From positions 5,456,001 through 5,520,000 of the forward strand of contig OU612075.1 in NCBI GenBank assembly GCA_914767715.1: 64,000 nucleotides of DNA, read 5' to 3'. Under the pieces are notes generated by a model. The model was given only the letters and a program-made list of their open reading frames with translations, was not told the origin of the DNA and searched no databases. Source of the stretch: Membranipora membranacea. Its lineage: Eukaryota; Bryozoa; Gymnolaemata; Cheilostomatida; Membraniporidae. The first letter of the stretch is position 1; each line of letters starts with the position of its first letter. The position numbers and the translations under genes were made by a program. Below are positions 58,144 through 64,000 of the stretch, in pieces.

Positions 58144-58976
58144 TCAATGATGGTTGCGCCACTGTGCGACCTCCAAAGCTCCCTCAGGAAGAAAACATGT
58201 ACACTTCCTCACAAGGTAGTTCTTCTGATCTTGGTGGGTGTAGGTTTGATCTTTGATTCGTTTCCATCGGCAATTTTTGGAGAAATGCAACTCCGTTCTG
58301 GTACCAAGGTTTCTTAAAAACAAATATACATTAAATAGTATTTCATCAAACTTACAGACGGTTCAAAATATCTCCACAACTTCTATGTCAAATGTCCCTG
58401 GGTTAAGGCTGAAAGCCGGCAACCTGAGAAATGATGTCGTATTATTTCATTGAGAATCTAGAAAACACTACGAGCTTGTTATCTTTATATGGGTATTCAT
58501 TTATTTTCCAACGGTACATACTACTCATTATAACATACATAACAATGTACTAACCGCTTCTGCTGGCAATAACACTTCAACACCATACTATAGGTCTGCA
58601 CCTGTGCGGCTCCATTCCTGTATGACCATGGATAAGGGCCACTAAAATAACACGAGAAAATATTTTAGGGAACTATCACAAATGCCATAAAAGTTCTAAA
58701 GGCAGAGCTACTCTAGGGTGACGACATACCATGTTCAAGAATTTTTCCACTGCTGGCAAAATAAAGATGTTTTCAAACCTGATGTTTGTATGTATTTTCT
58801 GATTTTCTGGTTTTTGATGTGATGACAACTTACTATCGAACATATTTGCACTCGGTACTATGATGTAGCTCTCCCTCGGTGGCCAGATATCCTTGCTCCC
58901 TTCCGTTGAGTTTCGGGTCTTGGACCTCATCAAATGTGTTCAGAAATGTATCGATTCCGTGTCCCAGCTCAGGCAT
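58144..58976 (-). CDS. Array gene I: two-module HC-CxC protein, long tail
   Basis: Exons 58834-58976, 58555-58641, 58144-58312; 132 residues. The start reads MPELGHGIDTFLNTFDEVQD. Module 1: ELHHSTECKY ... YSMVLKCYC. Module 2: ELHFSKNCRWKRIKD ... QKNYLVRKCTC, then a tail FLPEGALEVAQWRNHH. Introns are short (about 190 and 240 bp), both phase 2; intron 2 uses GTTAGT as donor. Head to head with gene J, 468 bp apart. TATAAAA on the minus strand is at 59098-59104, 122 bp before the ATG. Confidence 0.84.
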
Positions 58977-59097
58977 GTTTACGATAGTGTCTTGAATTTG
59001 TTATCCGTGAACCGCTGGTATTATGTTATTATGTTATTGACTGTAATTCTCTCAGTTGATATCTACTCAAAATAAACTCAGGTAAGCGGTAAACTGC

Positions 59098-59122
59098 TTT
59101 TATACTCCTCACATGGTTTTCC
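59098..59122 (-). promoter_or_regulatory. TATA box and GGAAAACC element of array gene I
   Basis: Minus strand TATAAAA at 59098-59104 and GGAAAACC (read as GGTTTTCC on the plus strand) at 59115-59122, 10 bp apart. A second weaker GGGAAACC is near 59136. Confidence 0.7.
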
Positions 59123-59290
59123 AATTTCACGTAAAAGTTGGGAAACCAGTTTGCTTAGTCAGCGTAGTAACTAGCCAATGATTGCAGCGGTATTATGAGG
59201 CAATCTATTGGAAAGATGATTTTGGAAAGCCTAATTTCCAAAACAAGCAGCCAATCAGAATTGTGAATGAGATTGCTCATAGAAGAATGC

Positions 59291-59315
59291 GGAAACCCTA
59301 CCCAGCAGTATAAAA
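59291..59315 (+). promoter_or_regulatory. TATA box and GGAAACCC element of array gene J
   Basis: GGAAACCC at 59291-59298 and TATAAAA at 59309-59315, 10 bp apart; the ATG is 128 bp past the end of the TATA. Confidence 0.7.
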
Positions 59316-59443
59316 GCAAATTCAGCGGAAGCTTAGCTCACACGTGATTCAACTACACAGCAGCAGCAACTAAACTAGACTAGGAAAAGTGAGAGAGATC
59401 ATTTTGAGAGTTTTTCTTAATATCAGACAGTCAATTGTTCAAG

Positions 59444-60313
59444 ATGGCCGGGCCAGATGCTGGTATTAACATTACATTTACTGAAGAGGCAAACCAAGGA
59501 GCATACTTACCAGTGGTTGGTGAGCTACATTACAGCCTGGACTGCTCCTACGATAGAAGGTAAATCTCACACACAATCTTATTCATTTAATTCATTTGCT
59601 TGTTAGTACGATAGTGGTTGATCCATTGATACATTGATGAAATGAAGTAGTATGTGATACTGACACCTCAAGAAGGTTTGCTTGGTATTTTAGGGATAGA
59701 TTCATTGCAAAGAAGGAAATGCATACCCAGTCTCATGTGACTCCCATTGATCCTCTCATATTGATTGATAGAAATCGTCAATAATGGTGGTTTGTACTTG
59801 TTTATATTTTCTCTATTATATTGCAATATTGTATGTGACTTAGTTTACAAAATTCTCATGTTTATTCATAGCAAAGAGCCAAGGCAAGTTATCCACAACG
59901 GGCAACAGGAGAATGCATATGTACACACAAGATTCTGCACCTGTAAGGCAAACATGTAAGTCTTTTACCACTTCTATATAATTGTTAATCTTCAACACAA
60001 CAAATACTAAATGGTGAATTATTTGACAAAATTCCAACAAATTGAACTACATTAGGAGTTATCAACACCTTCCCTTAAAGGAGACAACTCCTTGAGAGAA
60101 ACTGATTGTCATAATTTTTGTTGTTATAGTATTTTATAATGGATGATATCTTTGTTCATTGTGCTAATCTTTGATTTTAGGCCTCAGGTGACTGAGCACC
60201 ACTTTAAAGTTGGCTGTAAATGGATGAGAGTGAAAGATTCTACATTTGATTACAATGAGAGACATCAAAAGGTCTACATCTACAGAAAATGCCAGTGTCA
60301 AGAGCCTTATTAA
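59444..60313 (+). CDS. Array gene J: two-module HC-CxC protein, short tail
   Basis: Exons 59444-59559, 59872-59955, 60181-60313; 110 residues. The start reads MAGPDAGINITFTEEANQGA. Module 1: ELHYSLDCSY ... YVHTRFCTC. Module 2: EHHFKVGCKWMRVKD ... QKVYIYRKCQC, then QEPY-stop, like gene G's QEPR. Introns phase 2, exon 2 of 84 nt. An alternative ATG upstream is not in frame. Partner of gene I. Intact. Confidence 0.84.
60054..60093. repeat. Short hairpin-like element in intron 2 of array gene J
   Basis: AGGAGTTATCAACACC ... GGAGACAACTCCT; an imperfect member of the hairpin group. Confidence 0.5.
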
Positions 60314-61723
60314 CCATTATGTGATCGGTGTAACACTCCCTTAGCAATGTTATATACCTTCATTATTTTTCTGTAAATAGTTTGAATAACAAAAGTAATA
60401 ATTGACAAATTATTTCATTGCCATTATCTGATTTTCTTCAATGTGCAGACTTTTTTTTAATTTTTAGCCATTGTACTTAAATTGGAGGATTATGGTTACT
60501 TTTAAAACTGTAGCTAGCATCTGAATAAAGTTATCATAACCACTACAAACTAAGAAGTTGAATTGCTTCAAGTTATTTGAAGAATGCTTCCCGGAAATCC
60601 CATTTCTCATAGTTTGGTAAATATTTTCTTCCCGCTCACTTAGGAAACCCTTGGTCGGTTGTAAATTGTTAATGATGCCCAAGGCAACACACAATGACTC
60701 CATCTAAGACAGTAAGGCCACGGATTTGTTGAAGTGCTCACAAGTAATTCTGTCAGCATTCTGGGCATTTGCAGAAATAAGGCAGTCTGAAAAATACGTG
60801 AAAATGTAATATAAACGTAATACTACTGACAAATCCTTTGGGTTTCTGCATAAACCCGAGGATTGTAAGGAGCAATGATTTGGTGTGTGGTATGGAGATT
60901 CCTCATTTTTATAGCGCTGTTTTATCCTTTTGATTTGGCCAGGATTTGACAGCCAATTTTGAAATTTAGCTTGTATACCAACCAGCAAAGATTTATCAGT
61001 GAAATTGAAGCCCTTCACTTGCATGAAAGGAGATTGAAGCGGCAGCAAAGAGCACAAACTACGAGCGAATAGACAAAGTAATCGGCAGCTTTACCTATCT
61101 TTGCATGTGGCCTCCTATTTTAACCAACATTTGTTTTAACAGAATTGATCCATGTCATCCATTATTATGACTGTGTGTAATCAACTGGCATTCAGCTAAT
61201 TGCAAGCAATCATAAGGGATGATAGTATTACTACCAAGTCACACTCAAGCGTGAATTTGATCGCTTAATTTTAATCAAGTCTAAACAGCCCGGTCGTTTT
61301 TTCGATGTCAATAAAATACAAAGTATGTTGTGTTTATTTAATATGATCCTGATTTTTTATTTATGAGTTTATAAGCAGAAGTAATTAATCTAGATAAAGC
61401 ATAAACAAAACATCACCTCTCAAACCAATCCAGTTGATAGTAAACGTGGACATTTGGCTATATATCATGATTACTCAAAGACAGTCAGCTAAAGATAGAC
61501 ACTCTGGTAGAACTCATGATGTCCTGGTGAAAAACTGCCTATCAAAAACTATCTTTTATAAATATATATGATTATGCATATCAATACTTCACTAATGGTA
61601 TTTTTAAAAAGTTTCTATTGTCTGCCACGTTCTTAAATGATGTGTATTTTCTTCTTAATGCATGTTTTGAACGGTTTTCAATAATTATGTTCATATCATT
61701 ATCATCTTATTGCATATATACAT
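60314..61723. other. Spacer between array genes J and K
   Basis: No gene seen; the minus-strand open frame at 60704-61057 has no recognisable motif. Confidence 0.35.
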
Positions 61724-63103
61724 TTATTGGGTTTGTGGCTGACAGAAACATCGACGATACAGATATGCGTATCCAGTTATTTCATCAACAACTCTTTTCC
61801 ATTTGCAGATATATTTATTGTGTTCTTCCTCATAATCAGAGCTACAAAATGGATTAATTCAAGTTGTTAAATTATGCATGATATACAACTAGATAACAAG
61901 TTGATATGTAGTCAAATTATAATTTTATATGATGAGAGGTAAGAGGTCATCCTTGCTCAAATATATTAAATTAATCAGGTTTCGCACTGTTTGGTACACT
62001 GATTATTTAGCAAGAAATATATAACTCACCGGTATCTCCCACAGCGACAGATCCTTTTGTGGTAGTACGTTCTTTTAATACCTTTCCATTCAGAACTGAA
62101 ATACCGAAAAGAGTTTCAAGATCATGAAACACAGCAATCTGAGAGCTTAGGCTTAGGCATATAAGGCGCCCTGGAGTTTTGTAAGCATTTTAAGCATTCT
62201 GCAAATTTTTGTAAGCATTTTGGAAAATGTAGGTTGGCAAGTCTGCAAGAAGACAACTCTACACACATATTACAATGCAGGCACCCAGTACAATGAACTT
62301 GTATACACTATACATACATTTAATGTACATTGTACATGCATGAATTGAACGCATGAAATTCGCGCCAAAAAGCGCGTGAAATTTGCAAATATTAAAATGA
62401 GCCACCCAAAAAGCCAAAATGAGCCGAGGTGGCTCATGAGCCATAGGTTGGGCACCCCTGCACTAGTGCAATTAGCTAATAGTGCATGTTAAGTTTGATT
62501 CAGTTTGTAATATATAATGAACTATGTTGAGACCAAGTTTCATCAAATTCTGTCAAGTATTTATCGAATTATAGATGTCTGAAGGCTTTATGTAGTGTTG
62601 TAAGCCGTTCATAATAATCACAGCAAAAGCATGAGTAATAGCTATATGTTTTATGATGGTATAGTCTCTATTTCCAACCTCGTCACATAAAATCCATAGC
62701 ATAATGGTTAAGATCTGTACTGAAGTGCACAAGGTCTCAGGTTCGTGCACGCAGTATTTTGACCATCACTCTAGTAGTTAAAGATGCAGACCTCTGACCC
62801 GACTTGACCCTAACATGACCCGACCACAGAAACCCGTTGACTCGACCCTGAATACAACACTAATGGTTATGGCCAAGTCTTCTGGAATTTATCCTCTTGC
62901 CATAACTTACTATTTTCTGAATCTTGAAATTGAGTTTCTCATAAAGTTGCCACTTTTTTTTCTGCTACTTTTATTACATACCCATTTTCTTTGAATTTGC
63001 ATTGCAGACTGCTATGAATTTCAACCTCCGTTTTGAGACGACCTTCGACGGTCTCTACATTGCTTGTGATGATATGATTTCCATCTGGTGGATCTCGCGG
63101 CAT
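61724..63103 (-). CDS. Array gene K: divergent two-module HC-CxC protein, short tail
   Basis: Exons 62982-63103, 62030-62095, 61724-61841; 101 residues. The start reads MPRDPPDGNHIITSNVETVE. Module 1: EIHSSLQCKF ... YYHKRICRC. Module 2: EEHNKYICKWKRVVDE ... YAYLYRRCFC, then QPQTQ-stop. It lacks the GPG-L/V-xT start and has the shortest exon 2 (66 nt), yet phase 2 is kept at both introns and all eight ligand residues are present. Intron 1 is long (about 890 bp) and holds a tRNA-like repeat. Next to gene L and on the same strand. TATAAAA at 63283-63289. Stopping exon 2 at its own in-frame TGA would give a one-module protein, so alternative ends are possible. Confidence 0.75.
62690..62765 (+). 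mobile_element. Worn tRNA-like SINE head in intron 1 of array gene K
   Basis: A-box-like TAGCATAATGGTTAAG and B-box-like AGGTTCGTGCACG. Too worn to name its source. Confidence 0.35.
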
Positions 63104-63282
63104 TTTTTCAGTTGAGTGAGAATGAAGAAAAAGCAAATCCAACAACAAGAACTTATTCTAGTCCTCAGCTGGTTGGAATAGGAAAAGTGTAGTAAAAAAA
63201 ACACTTATCTCCTATATTTCGAGAGCTCCTGACAGGCAGAAGGTGTGTTAGCAGATGAATCATGACAGATGCCGGGCCGGTC

Positions 63283-63289
63283 TTTTATA
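63283..63289 (-). promoter_or_regulatory. TATA box of array gene K
   Basis: TATAAAA on the minus strand about 180 bp before the ATG. GGGAACCC and GGAAAAACC lie further upstream (63310-63405). Confidence 0.5.
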
Positions 63290-63664
63290 GCAGGCCTTAG
63301 GAAATCCAGATCGGGTTCCCAAATTTGTTCGGGTGTCATCATATTACGCAGCATTGCAAAAAAACAGGACGGGAATTTACAAATTCCAATTTGGAAAAAC
63401 CAACTATTGGAAAAAAATCTTGATAAAATATATGAGCTGTTTGGAAACATGACATGGAAATTCCTAACGTCATAAATATTATAAAAAATGTACATTCGTA
63501 GTCTTTCATCAAAATTTTAGGATAGTTTGTTTTCTCTTGTTTATTGGTTATAAAGATCCTGTCTTCCAAAATCAAAATGAAAATAAAAACAAAAACTCTA
63601 ACATAGGAACTTGTGATTCATGATGATAATAAGTTTGGTTTTACACAGGGTTGAGAAATCCTCT

Positions 63665-63788
63665 TTATGGTCCCTCACAGAAACATCTTCTATAGAGGTA
63701 GACTTTATTGTCACCTTCATCCTGGATTTTCTTCCAATGACATTCTAAAGAGGAATGCTCTTCTGTGGTGTCAGGACCATATTCGTAC
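63665..63788 (-). CDS. Array gene L, last exon only (continues past the window end)
   Basis: Exon 63665-63788 after the acceptor GTCTGAAG; it begins in phase 2 like all last exons here. It encodes EEHSSLECHWKKIQDE ... NKVYLYRRCFC, then EGP-stop, so module 2 of a short-tail member. Exons 1 and 2 must lie above 64,000 on this strand; no exon 2 is seen up to the window edge. Confidence 0.75.
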
Positions 63789-64000
63789 CTTCAGACATAA
63801 ACATGCATTGAGTTATACGATATCCGATGAACACTGATATGGAATATCATACCTCTGTACCAAAGAGACAGTATAAAAATTGTGCTGCTAACTTTTCCAA
63901 CCTGTAAATATCCGTATTTAGACAGAGTGATTAGGAAATTGGACAAAATTGTCTAGATTCAACCCCATACAGATGAGAGAACAGGCCCTGTGTAGTTGGT

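Noticed and set aside
43174-63788. Array proteins as secreted disulfide-rich toxins or antimicrobial peptides
   Set aside because: No member has a hydrophobic signal peptide at its start, and the Cys pattern with invariant His fits an intracellular protein better.

Overview
This window looks like nuclear DNA of an invertebrate animal. It is AT-rich, its genes have GT-AG introns, and it holds a recognisable metazoan Mediator gene (MED4). It also carries animal-type transposable elements: BEL/Pao, LINE, PIF/Harbinger, pogo-like, piggyBac-like and Mutator-like (MULE). A sponge or another early-branching marine animal is my guess from the overall style; no marker fixes the species.

Layout. (1) 0-37.5 kb is a transposon graveyard. 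It holds a LINE reverse-transcriptase tail (start), a decayed Harbinger transposase (1.1-1.9 kb), a nearly intact young BEL/Pao LTR retrotransposon with a 5-bp target duplication (5,491-13,441), a second decayed Harbinger (14.4 kb), a pogo-like relic (19 kb), a multi-exon DUF7869-like gene with one frame fault (20.6-22.3 kb), a spliced Harbinger transposase with one stop (23.2-24.8 kb), three MULE pieces (25, 28 and 35.6 kb), a block of tandemly duplicated B-box exons (26.2-31.2 kb), a piggyBac fragment (32.6 kb) and a FLYWCH finger (37.2 kb). (2) 38.9-41.4 kb holds an intact six-exon MED4 on the minus strand, with a local tandem duplication in one intron. (3) 43.2-64.0 kb is the most interesting part. 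It is a cluster of at least ten small three-exon genes, one pseudogene among them plus one running off the window end, that encode an unfamiliar Cys-rich family.

The array genes encode proteins of about 100-135 residues with no signal peptide and no membrane segment. Each protein has two copies of one module: H-x4-C-x-aromatic, then a variable stretch, then a Y-rich strand ending in C-x-C. Module 1 always has C-x-Y/F and module 2 always C-x-W. Intron 1 follows the first C-x-Y/F and intron 2 follows the first C-x-C; both are phase 2 in every member. Eight members form four head-to-head pairs 446-538 bp apart. Every pair joins one short-tail gene (ends within a few residues of the last C-x-C) to one long-tail gene. 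Many starts have a TATAAAA box, often with an upstream GGAAAACC-type (Rel/NF-kB-like) element, which suggests inducible co-regulated expression. I do not recognise the family. Function, metal binding and partnership are inference.

Between genes I mostly see AT-rich sequence, tRNA-derived SINEs, short hairpin repeats and poly-C tracts.
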